Source of the DNA: an uncultured Pseudomonadales bacterium | GTDB lineage: Bacteria > Pseudomonadota > Gammaproteobacteria > Pseudomonadales > Pseudohongiellaceae | NCBI GenBank assembly: GCA_943842505.1 | Contig: CALTDI010000016.1 | Coordinates: forward strand, 1 to 64,000 | Direction: 5' to 3' | Length of the DNA: 64,000 bases | Notes under the pieces: model-generated | Database searches by the model: none | What the model saw: only the letters and a program-made list of their open reading frames with translations | What the model was told of the DNA's origin: nothing | Shown: positions 26,894 to 37,261 of the stretch, piece by piece | Numbering within the stretch: the stretch's first letter is position 1 | Layout: each line of letters opens with the position of its first letter | Position numbers and translations under genes: made by a program

Positions 26894-27922
26894 ATGACCT
26901 ATCGCATCGCAATCAACGGTTATGGTCGAATAGGCCGCTGTGTGCTGCGTGCGTTTTACGAATCTACCAGCTACTCCGATATGCGCCTGGTTGCTGTTAA
27001 CGATCTGGCCGACATCGCGAACCTATCGCACCTCACTCGTTATGACAGTACCCATGGCCGCTTTCTCGGCTCTGTAGAGACGAGTAGCGAGGCTGCGCAG
27101 AAAAACCTCATCGTCAATGGCGACAAGATTCGCGTCTTTAATGAGCCCGATGTGAGGAAGCTACCTTGGTCCGAGTTGGATGTAGATCTGGTCATGGAAT
27201 GTAGCGGAGCATTCAAGGATAGGGAAACCGCACAACTACACACGGCAGGCGGCGCCAGGAAAGTGCTATTTTCTCAACCCGCGGAAAGCGATGTCGATGC
27301 CACTCTGGTGTACGGCATTAACCATGAAACTCTGCCGCCCGGCGCCACGATTGTCTCCAACGCATCGTGTACTACAAATTGTATTGTGCCGGTGCTCAAG
27401 ACTATCGATGAGGTTTTCAAGATAGAGTCGGGCGTGATCACGACTATTCATTCCGCAATGAATGACCAGCCTGTTATCGATAGCTATCACGACGACGACC
27501 TGCGCAAGACGCGCAGTGCGATGCAGTCGATCATCCCCGTCGATACGGCGCTGGCAAAAGGCATAGAGAGAATTCTGCCCGAACTTACGGGCCTGCTGGT
27601 GGCAAGGGCGATACGTGTTCCAACTCTGAATGTTTCCCTGATGGATCTAACCTTGTCCGTAGCCCAGAGCACGAATGTTGAACAGGTGAATCAGGCGATC
27701 AAACAGGCGAGCGCTAATCTGCCTGCGAACGTTTTGGGCTTTACCGATGAGCCCCTGGCTTCCTGCGATTTCAATCACGACCCGCGTTCGGCGATCGTCG
27801 ACTTGAACCAGACCAGTGTAGTGAATGGAAAGCTAATCAAGCTATTTGTCTGGTTCGATAACGAGTGGGCCTATGCAAATAGAATGCTCGATGTGGCGCA
27901 GTACATGAGCAAAAACACATGA
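26894..27922 (+). CDS. epd: Erythrose-4-phosphate dehydrogenase (GapA/Epd family)
   Basis: A 342-residue GAPDH-superfamily enzyme. NAD-binding INGYGRIGRCVLRA, the catalytic NASCTTNC and WFDNEWAYANRML are present. Motifs specific to Epd-like proteins (HSAMNDQPVIDSYHDDDLRK and SIIPVDTALAKGI) and the position between tkt and pgk favour erythrose-4-phosphate dehydrogenase, which feeds pyridoxal phosphate synthesis. A glycolytic GAPDH role cannot be excluded. Start context lacks a strong ribosome site. Confidence 0.87.
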   Translation: MTYRIAINGYGRIGRCVLRAFYESTSYSDMRLVAVNDLADIANLSHLTRYDSTHGRFLGSVETSSEAAQKNLIVNGDKIRVFNEPDVRKLPWSELDVDLVMECSGAFKDRETAQLHTAGGARKVLFSQPAESDVDATLVYGINHETLPPGATIVSNASCTTNCIVPVLKTIDEVFKIESGVITTIHSAMNDQPVIDSYHDDDLRKTRSAMQSIIPVDTALAKGIERILPELTGLLVARAIRVPTLNVSLMDLTLSVAQSTNVEQVNQAIKQASANLPANVLGFTDEPLASCDFNHDPRSAIVDLNQTSVVNGKLIKLFVWFDNEWAYANRMLDVAQYMSKNT

Positions 27923-27958
27923 ACCAATTGTCACTTTAGAATTCGGAGTCGTTAACGA

Positions 27959-29146
27959 ATGTCATTCTTGCGAATGGACCAACTAGACCTGGCCGGGAAG
28001 AGGGTTCTCATTAGAGAGGACTTAAATGTGCCGATCAAAGACGGTGTCATCGGAAACGACACGCGAATCAGAGCGGCATTGCCCAGCATTGAGATGGCAA
28101 GAGCAGCCGGCGCAGAAGTAATCATCATGTCTCATCTGGGCAGGCCAGCGGAGGCAACGCCGATCGCAGAGCAGCGCGAGTATTCCTTGCAGCCGGTAGC
28201 GCAGAGGCTCTCGACATTGTTAGATTGCTCCGTTGAAGTAAACACCGACTACCTGAATGAGACGCCAGCAAGCCGCGGTGCCGCTAGCGTAACCCTGCTG
28301 GAGAATGTACGTATCAACGCCGGTGAGAAGGCTAATGACGATGCGCTCGCAAAACGCTACGCCCAATTGTGTGATGTATTCGTGATGGATGCCTTCGGAA
28401 CCGCACACCGCGCCCAGGCAAGTACTCACGGCGTTGCAAAATATGCAACGCTCGCCTGTGCGGGCCCTCTTTTGGCCAATGAGCTAGACGCCCTAGATCG
28501 ATCGCTTAAGAACCCAGAACGACCCATGTTGGCTATAGTGGGCGGGGCAAAGGTGTCGAGCAAGCTGGAGGTTCTCAACAACCTATCTACTAAAGTAGAC
28601 CAGCTCATCGTAGGCGGCGGCATCGCCAATACCTTTCTCGCTGCCATTGGTGCGAATGTAGGCAAGTCATTGTATGAGCCCGATCTCATCGACACGGCAA
28701 AGGCCTTGATGAGCAAGACCTCCATACCCATGCCCACAGACGTCATTGTCGCAAAACAGTTCGATGAAAACGCGACCGCCACCACCAAGCTAATTGCAGA
28801 TGTCGAAGACGATGACATGATTCTGGACATAGGGCCGGACACGGCGGCAAACTTCGCGGAGATTATCGCAAAGATGAAGACGATCATCTGGAATGGGCCA
28901 GTAGGCGTTTTCGAATTCGAACAATTCTCAGCTGGGACTCAGGCTGTAGCTAAGGCGGTCGCAGACAACGCCGGCTTCTCGATCGCCGGGGGCGGTGAAA
29001 CCATAGCGGCTATCGATAAATTTTTAATTACCGACAAAGTCTCCTATATTTCTACAGGCGGCGGAGCGTTCCTGGAATACGTACAGGGAACAGTCTTGCC
29101 CGCGGTAGAGATACTTCAGCGCAGGGCTAGCGAAGGCCAGGCATAA
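27959..29146 (+). CDS. pgk: Phosphoglycerate kinase
   Basis: Interconverts 1,3-bisphosphoglycerate and 3-phosphoglycerate with ADP/ATP. The 395 residues show [75 protein letters not shown] and the nucleotide-binding [23 protein letters not shown] precedes the ATG. Third gene of the cluster. Confidence 0.97.
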   Translation: MSFLRMDQLDLAGKRVLIREDLNVPIKDGVIGNDTRIRAALPSIEMARAAGAEVIIMSHLGRPAEATPIAEQREYSLQPVAQRLSTLLDCSVEVNTDYLNETPASRGAASVTLLENVRINAGEKANDDALAKRYAQLCDVFVMDAFGTAHRAQASTHGVAKYATLACAGPLLANELDALDRSLKNPERPMLAIVGGAKVSSKLEVLNNLSTKVDQLIVGGGIANTFLAAIGANVGKSLYEPDLIDTAKALMSKTSIPMPTDVIVAKQFDENATATTKLIADVEDDDMILDIGPDTAANFAEIIAKMKTIIWNGPVGVFEFEQFSAGTQAVAKAVADNAGFSIAGGGETIAAIDKFLITDKVSYISTGGGAFLEYVQGTVLPAVEILQRRASEGQA

Positions 29147-29222
29147 GAACAACGACGACAACAACTATTTGATATGACCAAGCTACCAACTACTCAGTAG
29201 ACAAGATAAATGAGGATGAACC

Positions 29223-30272
29223 ATGGCACTAATTAGTTTAAGACAATTGCTAGATCATGCAGCAGAAAATGGTTACGGCGTTCCTGCTTTTAATGTGAAT
29301 AATCTTGAACAGATCCGAGCCATCATGGAGGCAGCCGACGAGCTAAATAGCCCTGTGATCTTGCAAGCTTCTGCTGGCGCTAGAAAATACGCTGGGTCGA
29401 ACTTTCTTAAGCACCTGATCCAGGCGGCAATAGAAGAATTTCCACATATACCTATTGTTATGCATCAGGATCATGGTGTGTCTCCGGCAGTATGCCAACG
29501 TTCGATTCAACTCGGCTTCTCCTCGGTGATGATGGATGGCTCCCTAGGTGAAGATGGCAAGACGCCTACCGATTTTGACTACAACGTAAGAGTCACCAAG
29601 ACTACAGTCGATATGGCTCATGCCTGCGGCGTGTCGGTAGAGGGAGAGATTGGCTGTTTGGGTTCGCTTGAAACTGGAATGGCGGGCGAAGAAGATGGAA
29701 TCGGCGCAGAAGGGGTGTTAACCATGGCGCAGATGCTTACCGACCCTCAGGAGGCTTCGGACTTCGTCGACGCAACGGGTGTAGATGCCTTGGCGATTGC
29801 CGTAGGCACCAGTCATGGGGCCTACAAGTTTAGCCGTCCCCCAACGGGCGACACGCTAGCCATCGAGAGAATAAAGGAAATTCACAAGAAGATTCCAGGC
29901 ACGCATTTAGTGATGCATGGGTCTTCTTCGGTGCCGCAGGAATGGTTGGCGATAATCAACGAATTTGGTGGTGAGATTCCCGAAACCTATGGCGTGCCCG
30001 TTGAAGAAATTCAGGAAGGCATTAAGCACGGCGTGCGCAAGGTAAACATCGATACTGACCTGCGCCTCGCATCCACCGGTGCAGCGCGTAAATTCCTCGC
30101 GGAAAATAAATCCGAATTTGATCCAAGAAAATTTCTAATCCCAACTATGGATGCGATGAAGTCTATTGTTCTGGCAAGACTGGAGGCATTCGGAACTGCC
30201 GGGCAGGCCTCGAACATCAAGAAAGTCTATAACCTGGAGCAGATGGCACAACGTTATACTGAGTCTTCCTAA
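29223..30272 (+). CDS. fba: Class II fructose-bisphosphate aldolase
   Basis: Zinc-dependent aldolase cleaving fructose-1,6-bisphosphate. The 349 residues show [14 protein letters not shown], the zinc-binding [48 protein letters not shown] and [10 protein letters not shown]. This is the longer class IIA-like form common next to pgk in proteobacteria. GAGGATGAACC precedes the ATG. It ends the tkt-epd-pgk-fba cluster; the hydrolase follows 42 bp on. Confidence 0.96.
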   Translation: MALISLRQLLDHAAENGYGVPAFNVNNLEQIRAIMEAADELNSPVILQASAGARKYAGSNFLKHLIQAAIEEFPHIPIVMHQDHGVSPAVCQRSIQLGFSSVMMDGSLGEDGKTPTDFDYNVRVTKTTVDMAHACGVSVEGEIGCLGSLETGMAGEEDGIGAEGVLTMAQMLTDPQEASDFVDATGVDALAIAVGTSHGAYKFSRPPTGDTLAIERIKEIHKKIPGTHLVMHGSSSVPQEWLAIINEFGGEIPETYGVPVEEIQEGIKHGVRKVNIDTDLRLASTGAARKFLAENKSEFDPRKFLIPTMDAMKSIVLARLEAFGTAGQASNIKKVYNLEQMAQRYTESS

Positions 30273-30314
30273 GGCTAAGTAAGAAAAACGTTAACAGGCG
30301 GAGATTGAACGCGA

Positions 30315-31316
30315 ATGTTTAGCACAGCCGATGCCAATCAACTTCGCCAAAGCCTAACGAGTATGGTCTTTCTGCATGATGGCACCGAGTCGCAGCTTGG
30401 AGTCGGTGCCAATGCGTCAGGTCTCTATGCAGCCTATGCACAGTATTACGGTTTAAATTTTTCCGAGCTGGACCCTGCCCTTGGCGACTCTCGCGCCAAT
30501 ATAGGTACGTTTACCAGTGGCCACTACGAGCTGGTCTGCCAACACTTCGTGCCGGCGACATATCCGCCGCGTAAGACAGCTTTTATCCTTCACGGCTATT
30601 TTGATCACTCGGGCCTGTACCGACATCTGATTCGACACCTGCTGCTACAGGATATAGCCGTTGTGATCTTCGATCTGCCAGGCCATGGCCTATCGAGCGG
30701 CGAGACTGCGAGTATTAATTCCTTTCAAGAATACAGCGAATCATTCGTGCGTTGTCTAAAGCTGGCAGGGCAGCAGCAGCTAACAGATCCCTGGCTCGCC
30801 ATTGGGCAAAGCACAGGCGCAGCGCTAATCATAGAGGCATTACTGGAGGAGCGACTGCAGCACAGTCATGCCCTGCAAGACACTATTCTTCTTGCCCCCT
30901 TGCTTAGACCCAGGCACTGGTCCCGTTCCAAAATTCTATTTAGCCTGAGCAAATTGTTTCTGTCATCGACGCCACGTAAGTTCAGCAAGAACAGCCACGA
31001 TGCCGAGTTTCTGGAGTTTCTCGAGAGCAAGGACGAGCTACAGAGTCGACTACTTCCCCGCAATTGGGTGCAGGCCATGATCGACTATATCAATCGCTTC
31101 GAAGAAGCGCCCAGCCAGAATAAATCGCTGCACGTCATTCAGGGCAAGGGAGATGGAACGGTAGAATGGGAGACGAATATCCCCAAGATACTCGAGAAGT
31201 TTTCAGGATCCCAGGTACACTGGATCGAGGAGGCGGGGCACCACCTCGTTAATGAATCTACACCCTATCGAGAACGGGTGTTTGAACTCATCGACGAAAT
31301 TATTGGCTCAGACTAG
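30315..31316 (+). CDS. Alpha/beta hydrolase, lysophospholipase-like
   Basis: A 333-residue serine hydrolase of the monoglyceride lipase/S33 type. FILHGYFDHSGLYRHL gives the oxyanion HG, IFDLPGHGLSSGE is typical of lysophospholipases, the nucleophile Ser lies in IGQSTGAAL (GxSxG), and the C-terminal EEAGHHLVNES provides the catalytic His. No signal peptide. GGCGGAG lies upstream of the ATG. The stop overlaps the convergent serA by 4 bp. Substrate unknown; likely a lysophospholipid or monoacylglycerol. Confidence 0.85.
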   Translation: MFSTADANQLRQSLTSMVFLHDGTESQLGVGANASGLYAAYAQYYGLNFSELDPALGDSRANIGTFTSGHYELVCQHFVPATYPPRKTAFILHGYFDHSGLYRHLIRHLLLQDIAVVIFDLPGHGLSSGETASINSFQEYSESFVRCLKLAGQQQLTDPWLAIGQSTGAALIIEALLEERLQHSHALQDTILLAPLLRPRHWSRSKILFSLSKLFLSSTPRKFSKNSHDAEFLEFLESKDELQSRLLPRNWVQAMIDYINRFEEAPSQNKSLHVIQGKGDGTVEWETNIPKILEKFSGSQVHWIEEAGHHLVNESTPYRERVFELIDEIIGSD

Positions 31317-32542
31317 AACAAGACGCGACAGCGAATAGTGCCCGTAACCTGATTCAGTTTCTCCAGTGCCACTTCGCTGTATTGAACGTCGATATCCATC
31401 ACCACATAACCTACGTGTTCATTCGTTTGCAGATACTGTGAACTAATATTGATGCCAGTCTCGGAGAACACACTGTTTATTTCCGATAGAACCCCAGGCA
31501 CGTTCTTATGAATATGTAGCAGTCTATGTTTTCCGGGATGCGCTGGCAGAGTCACTTCCGGAAAATTGACCGATGCGAAGCTGGAGCCATTATCGCTGTA
31601 CTTAATAAGCTTCTCCGCGACCTCGACTCCTATATTCTCCTGCGCTTCCATGGTGCTGCCACCGACGTGGGGTGTGATGATGCAATTATCGAACTGACGC
31701 AGGGGTGAGATAAATTCTTCCGCGTTAGATTTCGGCTCCTGGGGATAGACGTCAATTGCGGCGCCGGCAATTGCCTTGCTCTGAAGGGCGCTAGCCAGGG
31801 CGTCGATATCTACGACAGATCCACGGGAGGCATTAATCAACACGGCCTCGGGCTTCATCCAGCCAAGTTGTTTCTCTGAGATCATGTCCTGGGTCTGCGG
31901 CGTTTCGGGTACATGCAGGCTAACCACGTCACATTCGCGCATCAGCTCCTCTAGTGAGTCCAGCTGCTGGGCATTGCCCAGAGGCAACTTGGTGACCACA
32001 TCGAAGAGATAGACCTTCATGCCCATAGACTCGGCGAGTACGCTCAACTGCGAGCCAATGTTGCCATAGCCCACGATGCCCAGCTTCTTGCCCCTGGTCT
32101 CAAAAGACCCCTTGGCAGCTTTCTGCCAAACACCTCGGTGCAGTAGGGCGTTCTTCTCGGGGATGCCACGAAGCAGCAAAATTGACTGGCCTATGACCAG
32201 TTCTGCCACGCTGCGGGTATTGGAAAAGGGCGCATTGAATATAGGGATGCCGCGAATCAAAGCCGCGTCCAGATCAACTTGATTGGTTCCGATGCAGAAA
32301 CAGCCTACGGCCTGTAGCTTCTTCGCCGCAGCGAATACCGACTCATCGAGCTGGGTGCGTGAACGAATGCCAACAAAATGTGCATCGGCAATCTTCACAG
32401 CCAGGTCGTCTCCCTCCAAAGATGTTTTCAAGGCCTCTATATTCTCGTAGCCTGATTTCTTTAGTGTGTCGATCGCGCTCTGGTGAACACCTTCCAATAG
32501 CAGGAATTTGATCTTGCGCTTTTCCAGGGATTTAGGATTCAT
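31313..32542 (-). CDS. serA: D-3-phosphoglycerate dehydrogenase SerA
   Basis: First step of serine synthesis, oxidising 3-phosphoglycerate with NAD. The 409 residues match the E. coli-type enzyme: VGCFCIGTNQVDL, VGYGNIGSQLSVLAESMG (NAD fold), INASRGSVVDIDAL (catalytic Arg), TPHVGGSTMEAQENIG (catalytic His), and a C-terminal ACT domain (HIHKNVPGVLSEIN) for serine feedback. The divergent neighbour is a 2-hydroxyglutarate dehydrogenase-like gene, a functional partner because SerA can also reduce 2-oxoglutarate. Confidence 0.96.
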   Translation of the reverse strand: MNPKSLEKRKIKFLLLEGVHQSAIDTLKKSGYENIEALKTSLEGDDLAVKIADAHFVGIRSRTQLDESVFAAAKKLQAVGCFCIGTNQVDLDAALIRGIPIFNAPFSNTRSVAELVIGQSILLLRGIPEKNALLHRGVWQKAAKGSFETRGKKLGIVGYGNIGSQLSVLAESMGMKVYLFDVVTKLPLGNAQQLDSLEELMRECDVVSLHVPETPQTQDMISEKQLGWMKPEAVLINASRGSVVDIDALASALQSKAIAGAAIDVYPQEPKSNAEEFISPLRQFDNCIITPHVGGSTMEAQENIGVEVAEKLIKYSDNGSSFASVNFPEVTLPAHPGKHRLLHIHKNVPGVLSEINSVFSETGINISSQYLQTNEHVGYVVMDIDVQYSEVALEKLNQVTGTIRCRVLF

Positions 32543-32700
32543 AGGCTTAAGCTTTATTTTCGTCGGTTATGCGGGGTCAGGTTTCAGACAGTGTAAGTAT
32601 CGTCAGCGGTGTTCCAAAAGCTGGCGCATGGTAACATATTCTGCTTTTGCAGTGCGCTGTGCGGCGCATTAATTCAACAAGCCGGCGGCGGCCGAAATCT

Positions 32701-32736
32701 AGAAATACCAGAAATATCAGAAATACCAGAAATACT
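32701..32736 (+). repeat. 9-bp tandem repeat (x4) in the serA/D2HGDH intergenic space
   Basis: Four copies of AGAAATACC (with T substitutions at the last positions of copies 2 and 4) stand directly upstream of the ribosome site of the next gene. They lie in its presumed leader. Confidence 0.8.
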
Positions 32737-32754
32737 AGTCAGGATAGGAAGAAC

Positions 32755-34152
32755 ATGAATTGCAGCAAAGTAGAACTATTAGAGAAACTGGTTGAGATCG
32801 TGGGGGACGATTGGCTGAAGACCGATCCCGCCGACCTTGAGACCTACGGCAAGGACTGGACAAAGGCCTATCCCGCCAACCCTATCGCCGTCGTATTGCC
32901 CAAAGATACCGATGAGGTAGTGGCACTGGTGCAACTGGCAAATCTCCACGAAGTAGCGCTGGTGCCTAGCGGCGGCCGCACTGGACTCAGTGGTGGCGCA
33001 GTGGCGGCGAATGAAGAAGTAGTAGTTGCCTTCGATCGCATGAATAAAATTCTCGAGTTTAATCCCGCCGATCGGCAAGTTGTCTGCGAGCCTGGCGTAG
33101 TTACACAGCAGCTGCAGCAATTCGCGGAGCAGGAGGGCCTGTTCTATCCCGTAGACTTCGCGTCGTCTGGATCCAGCCAGCTAGGCGGCAATGTATCGAC
33201 TAATGCCGGGGGCATAAAAGTTATCCGCTATGGCATGACCCGCGAGTGGGTTAAGGGCTTGAAGGTGGTAACAGGCTCGGGGGAGCTTCTCGAGTTGAAC
33301 CGAGGCTTGAGCAAGAATGCAACGGGCTATGATTTCCGCCATCTATTCACCGGTGCCGAAGGCACCCTTGGCTTTATCGTTGAATTGACCCTTGCCCTTA
33401 CGAGCATGCCCAAGGATCCAACCGTTCTTGTTCTGGGCGCGCAGGGTATGGAACCCATCATGCAGGTGCTGCAGAAATTTCAGGGCGAACTTAATCTCAC
33501 CGCCTTCGAATTCTTTTCAGAGAAGGCGCTCCAGCATGTGATCGAAGAGAAACAACTGCAGCGACCGTTCGAAACTGAATCTGAATTCTATGCGCTCATC
33601 GAATTTGAAAATCAGTCCGAGCAAGACAGCGACACCGCAATGCACTTATTCGAAGTCTGTCTAGAGGAAGGCTGGATAGTAGATGGCACGATTAGTCAAA
33701 ACAGTACGCAGGCGAATAATCTATGGCGCCTGCGCGAAGACATCTCGGAGACTATCTCTAAGTTTACTCCCTACAAGAATGATATTTCGGTAAAGGTTTC
33801 CAAGGTTCCTCAGTTCTTACAAGAGGTCGATAGTTTGGTCACTTCGGCCTATCCCGATTTCGAGATAATCTGGTTCGGCCACATCGGCGACGGAAATGTG
33901 CATCTCAATATCCTCAAGCCAGAGTCTCTGGCAGCAGAAGCATTTTTCGAAAAGTGTGCCAAGGTATCCAATCTGGTTTTTGAGATCGTTGAGAAACACG
34001 GCGGCAGTATTTCTGCCGAGCACGGTGTCGGTCTATTAAAAAAACCATTCCTGCATTACTCACGCTCCCCTGCGGAAATGGCGTACATGAAGGCGATCAA
34101 GAAAATCTTCGACCCTAACAATATTATGAACCCTGGCAAGTTAATCGACTGA
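32755..34152 (+). CDS. FAD-linked D-2-hydroxyacid (D-2-hydroxyglutarate-like) dehydrogenase
   Basis: The start at ATG 32755 gives 465 residues; a longer frame from 32647 only translates the 9-bp repeats. FAD-binding PCMH features are VVLPKDTDEVVALVQLAN, PSGGRTGLSGGAV and SSGSSQLGGNVSTNAGGIKV; the C-terminal FAD-oxidase half has FGHIGDGNVHLNI, SAEHGVGLLKK and DPNNIMNPGK. Relatives oxidise D-lactate, glycolate or D-2-hydroxyglutarate. Divergent pairing with serA favours D-2-hydroxyglutarate, since removing that by-product drives SerA in pseudomonads. AGGA lies 9 bases before the start. Confidence 0.82.
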   Translation: MNCSKVELLEKLVEIVGDDWLKTDPADLETYGKDWTKAYPANPIAVVLPKDTDEVVALVQLANLHEVALVPSGGRTGLSGGAVAANEEVVVAFDRMNKILEFNPADRQVVCEPGVVTQQLQQFAEQEGLFYPVDFASSGSSQLGGNVSTNAGGIKVIRYGMTREWVKGLKVVTGSGELLELNRGLSKNATGYDFRHLFTGAEGTLGFIVELTLALTSMPKDPTVLVLGAQGMEPIMQVLQKFQGELNLTAFEFFSEKALQHVIEEKQLQRPFETESEFYALIEFENQSEQDSDTAMHLFEVCLEEGWIVDGTISQNSTQANNLWRLREDISETISKFTPYKNDISVKVSKVPQFLQEVDSLVTSAYPDFEIIWFGHIGDGNVHLNILKPESLAAEAFFEKCAKVSNLVFEIVEKHGGSISAEHGVGLLKKPFLHYSRSPAEMAYMKAIKKIFDPNNIMNPGKLID

Positions 34153-34360
34153 GCAGTGCAGCTGTTGTAAGGCTCGCGTTTGTTGCCACGGATAGAGCGT
34201 TAGAGGCTTCTGTGGGCCGCCAAAACATCGTTACAATTTGCAACATTTAGGGTTTCCATCTGCTAATTTATAGGTATACACTGGAATTTCGGTCGATTTT
34301 GGCCGGGGGATCGCTATCGTTAGCGGTTTGATTTCTAAATTTTTAAGCACGAGAGAACGT

Positions 34361-34570
34361 ATGTCAGATTTAGTTGAGGGTACCGTTAAGTGGTTTAATG
34401 ACGAGAAGGGTTTTGGTTTCATAGAGCAGGAAGGTGGCAAAGATGTATTCGTACACTTCTCTGCTATTAATGGCTCAGGAAGAAGAACGCTTCAGGAAGG
34501 TCAGAAAGTAACCATGGAAGTCACCCAAGGCCAGAAAGGTCCTCAGGCAGAAAACGTAAATCCACTCTAG
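34361..34570 (+). CDS. Cold-shock protein (CspA family)
   Basis: A 69-residue single cold-shock domain: [17 protein letters not shown] (RNP1), [10 protein letters not shown] (RNP2), [21 protein letters not shown]. It binds single-stranded RNA/DNA as an RNA chaperone. The start is ATG 34361, preceded by GAGAG; the frame extends upstream without support. The 208-bp A/T-rich upstream region with CGCTATCGTTAGCG suggests a structured leader as in other csp genes. A 6-bp hairpin (GTTAGC/GCTAAC at 34569-34584) overlaps the stop. Confidence 0.93.
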   Translation: MSDLVEGTVKWFNDEKGFGFIEQEGGKDVFVHFSAINGSGRRTLQEGQKVTMEVTQGQKGPQAENVNPL

Positions 34571-34754
34571 TTAGCGTTTGCTAACGACAGTATCTAAGTG
34601 GGCTAACTGTAAATATTTGCAGGGATAAGAAAAGCAAGCGAGTACTCGTTCTGGATTTTGTCTTGGCAGGTTTTCGAGACAGCAAATTTCCAGAGACCGA
34701 CACTTCCATCACTTCTCAATTATTCTAAGCAACTAGCTGCAATCTCTTTCATCA

Positions 34755-35426
34755 TCAGGGCAGGTATGTCTTGACCCCTGCGCTTGTGCCTAGAAATAAG
34801 CGGTTAGCTCCGCGTTCTGCAAACAGGCCATTGCACACAACACCTGTTATCTGGTTAAGCCGAGTTTCTAACTTCCTCGGATCGAGAATCTCAAGATTAT
34901 AGATATCGAGAATATTGTTCCCGTTGTCTGTAATACAGCCCTCCCGATAGACAGGGTCTCCCCCTAGCTTCACGATCTCTCTGGCAACGTAACTGCGTGC
35001 CATTGGAATGACTTCGACAGGCAGGGGAAATTTACCTAGCACCGGCACCAGTTTGGATTCATCTGCAATACAGACGAATTCTTCCGAGGCGGCGGCGATA
35101 ATCTTCTCCCTGGTGAGTGCGGCTCCGCCGCCCTTAATAAGCTGTAGGTGTTTGTTGGTCTCATCCGCGCCATCGACATAGACACGTAAGGTTCCAGCGC
35201 TGTTAAGATCCAGCACAGGAATATGAAGCTCTTTTAGGCGCCTTGCAGATTCTTCCGAACTCGCAACGGTCCCATAGATCTTGTGTTTAATCTTTCCCAA
35301 CTCAGCAATGAACAGGTTGGCAGTGGAGCCCGTGCCTACGCCGATTATTGTATCGTTATCTAATAATGACTCTACGTATTCAAAGGCAGTCTGTGCAACA
35401 GCTAGCTTTAGCTCATCTTGTGTCAT
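34755..35426 (-). CDS. rpiA: Ribose-5-phosphate isomerase A
   Basis: Interconverts ribose-5-phosphate and ribulose-5-phosphate. The 223 residues show [46 protein letters not shown] and VIPMARSYV. The ATG overlaps the stop of psd (ATGA), so the two genes are translationally coupled. With tkt it serves the pentose phosphate pathway. Confidence 0.95.
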   Translation of the reverse strand: MTQDELKLAVAQTAFEYVESLLDNDTIIGVGTGSTANLFIAELGKIKHKIYGTVASSEESARRLKELHIPVLDLNSAGTLRVYVDGADETNKHLQLIKGGGAALTREKIIAAASEEFVCIADESKLVPVLGKFPLPVEVIPMARSYVAREIVKLGGDPVYREGCITDNGNNILDIYNLEILDPRKLETRLNQITGVVCNGLFAERGANRLFLGTSAGVKTYLP

Positions 35427-36307
35427 GCTGATCCTCGTTCATCTAATTTGTGAGGGGCCTTAACGCGTCCTAACAGCTGCCCCATCGCAACACCGCTAGT
35501 AGCTTCCAATGCCGGGTCAAAATCCATTACGCCATGAGAGAACAAAACGATGGCGGTAGAGCCCAGACGAAACCTTCCGAGCTCGGCAGCCAAGCTAAGC
35601 TCCACAGCTGGAGCGTGATCGGCATAGTCTGTTTCTTGAATTTCTCTCTTACCCTGCTTAGGGCAAACTTCACCCGCCCATACAGTATCGATGCCGGCTA
35701 CAATCATAGCACCGACCAGTATAACCGCCATCGGTCCGATTTCGGTTTCAAACAGGCAAACGAGGCGCTCATTCCTTGCGAACAAATCGGGAACCGAATC
35801 CGCCGTAGTTTGATTCACCGAGAAAAGATCTCCTGGCACATAGATTGTCTTCAACAGAGTGCCAGCCAGTGGCATATGCACACGATGATAGTCCTTCGGA
35901 GAGAGATAGATAGTAGCGAATTTACCCTCGTTAAACAGGGTCGCCATCTGTGTATCGCCCGCTAGCAGGGTCTCGCAGCTATAGTGCCGACCCTTTGCCT
36001 GCAGTAGTTGGCCGTCTGTAATACTCCCAAGCTGGCTAATCGCCCCGTCCGCTGGACAGACTATGGCCCCCGGGGAATCACTGATTGTTCGCGCGTCAGG
36101 AAGCAATTCCCGCGTAAAGAAGGCATTGAAGTTTCCGAACTTGTCGATATCTTGAATCTTGGCTTCGCTCATATTCACTTTGTAACGCTTTATGAATATT
36201 CGAATAAAAGGCTTGCGCAGAAAATGACTCTGCGCCAACTTACCAACGAGTCTGGAAAGTAGGTGCTGTGGTAGCAGGTATTGGAAAATAATGAACAGGC
36301 GCGACAT
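35423..36307 (-). CDS. psd: Phosphatidylserine decarboxylase proenzyme
   Basis: Forms phosphatidylethanolamine at the inner membrane. The 294-residue proenzyme contains the autocleavage motif LGST in [11 protein letters not shown] near residue 250, whose Ser becomes the pyruvoyl group. Other family sequences are [45 protein letters not shown] and PGDLFSVN. rsgA and psd are neighbours in many gammaproteobacteria; here a rhodanese gene lies between. Confidence 0.95.
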   Translation of the reverse strand: MSRLFIIFQYLLPQHLLSRLVGKLAQSHFLRKPFIRIFIKRYKVNMSEAKIQDIDKFGNFNAFFTRELLPDARTISDSPGAIVCPADGAISQLGSITDGQLLQAKGRHYSCETLLAGDTQMATLFNEGKFATIYLSPKDYHRVHMPLAGTLLKTIYVPGDLFSVNQTTADSVPDLFARNERLVCLFETEIGPMAVILVGAMIVAGIDTVWAGEVCPKQGKREIQETDYADHAPAVELSLAAELGRFRLGSTAIVLFSHGVMDFDPALEATSGVAMGQLLGRVKAPHKLDERGSA

Positions 36308-36398
36308 AAAATGTATTTTCTGTTTCTAGAGTCTTACTTTACTAGTGACAGCGCTACTCATGGCTTGCTCGCCATATCCTGTGCGCCAATTACTTTGC

Positions 36399-37224
36399 CT
36401 ACTTCTCGATAGGTGTTTCAGGGTCATTCCCCCATTCAGACCAGGAGCCATCATACGCCTTTATATCGTAGCCCAGGGCCTTGCCAACGAGATAAGTGAG
36501 TCCAGAGCGATGATGGGTTTGGCAATGGGTAATGATTCTCTTGGCATCGCTGATGCCTGCCTCGGTCAGCAACTGTTCGATCTGCGGCAGAGGTTTTAAA
36601 CGCAGGTCATTCTCTGAATCTTGTAACTCAATCCAATCTAGATTTTTAGCACCGGGAATGTGCCCATTTCTTAGAGCAGTAACTTTAGTTCCGTTGAACT
36701 CCTCAGGTGCTCGGGCGTCCCAGACTATTGACTCTTCATCCTGAAGGCTTGCCAGAACATCTTCTTTGGAAACAAGCAGGCTCTCATTGATTTTGACCGA
36801 GTAGTCTACATAGATTTGCTGCCAATGCCTCGGTCGTTGCATTTGCTAAGGGAAAGCCCATCTTCAGCCAAGCTGTCTGTCCGCCATCGAGATAACTGTA
36901 GTTCTGATGTCCGACAATATCCAGGGTCCATATCAATCTGCCCGCCCAGCCACCGCCCTCGTCGTCATAGACGATGACATGTTTCTCGGGGCTCAAACCG
37001 AGTCTCGAGAATAGCGATTGAAGTCTTTCCTTCGTTGGCAGCGTACCAACTGCAGGTTTAACTCCGCTGACCAATTCTGAAGGCTCCACCAATACCGCCC
37101 CTGAAATATGATGGGCATCGAATACGGCCTTCTGCACGACCGCGACTATCAACAGCTCATCCGTAGAGGGGAGTTCGTTGAATGCCTCCGGTGAAATAAT
37201 AAGAGGTAGTCTTGTTCTATTCAT
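36399..37224 (-). pseudogene. Two-domain rhodanese sulfurtransferase, one frame break
   Basis: The first frame (start 37224) covers rhodanese domain 1 (ELLIVAVVQKAVFDAHHISG, VIVYDDEGGGWAGRL, YSYLDGGQTAWL). One extra base in an AAA run near 36816 moves the reading to domain 2, with WDARAPEEFNG, GHIPGAKNLDW and the active site HCQTHHRSG (catalytic Cys). About 275 residues in total, as in SseA-type thiosulfate/3-mercaptopyruvate sulfurtransferases. It lies between psd and rsgA. Without the extra base the gene would be intact. Confidence 0.8.
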
Positions 37225-37261
37225 TGCTTACTTACTCTTTACTGTTTCTCTCATGACCTGC

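Noticed and set aside
32647-32754. N-terminal extension of the FAD dehydrogenase from 32647
   Set aside because: The extension only translates the 9-bp repeats (RNTRN pattern) and lacks a ribosome site; ATG 32755 has one.
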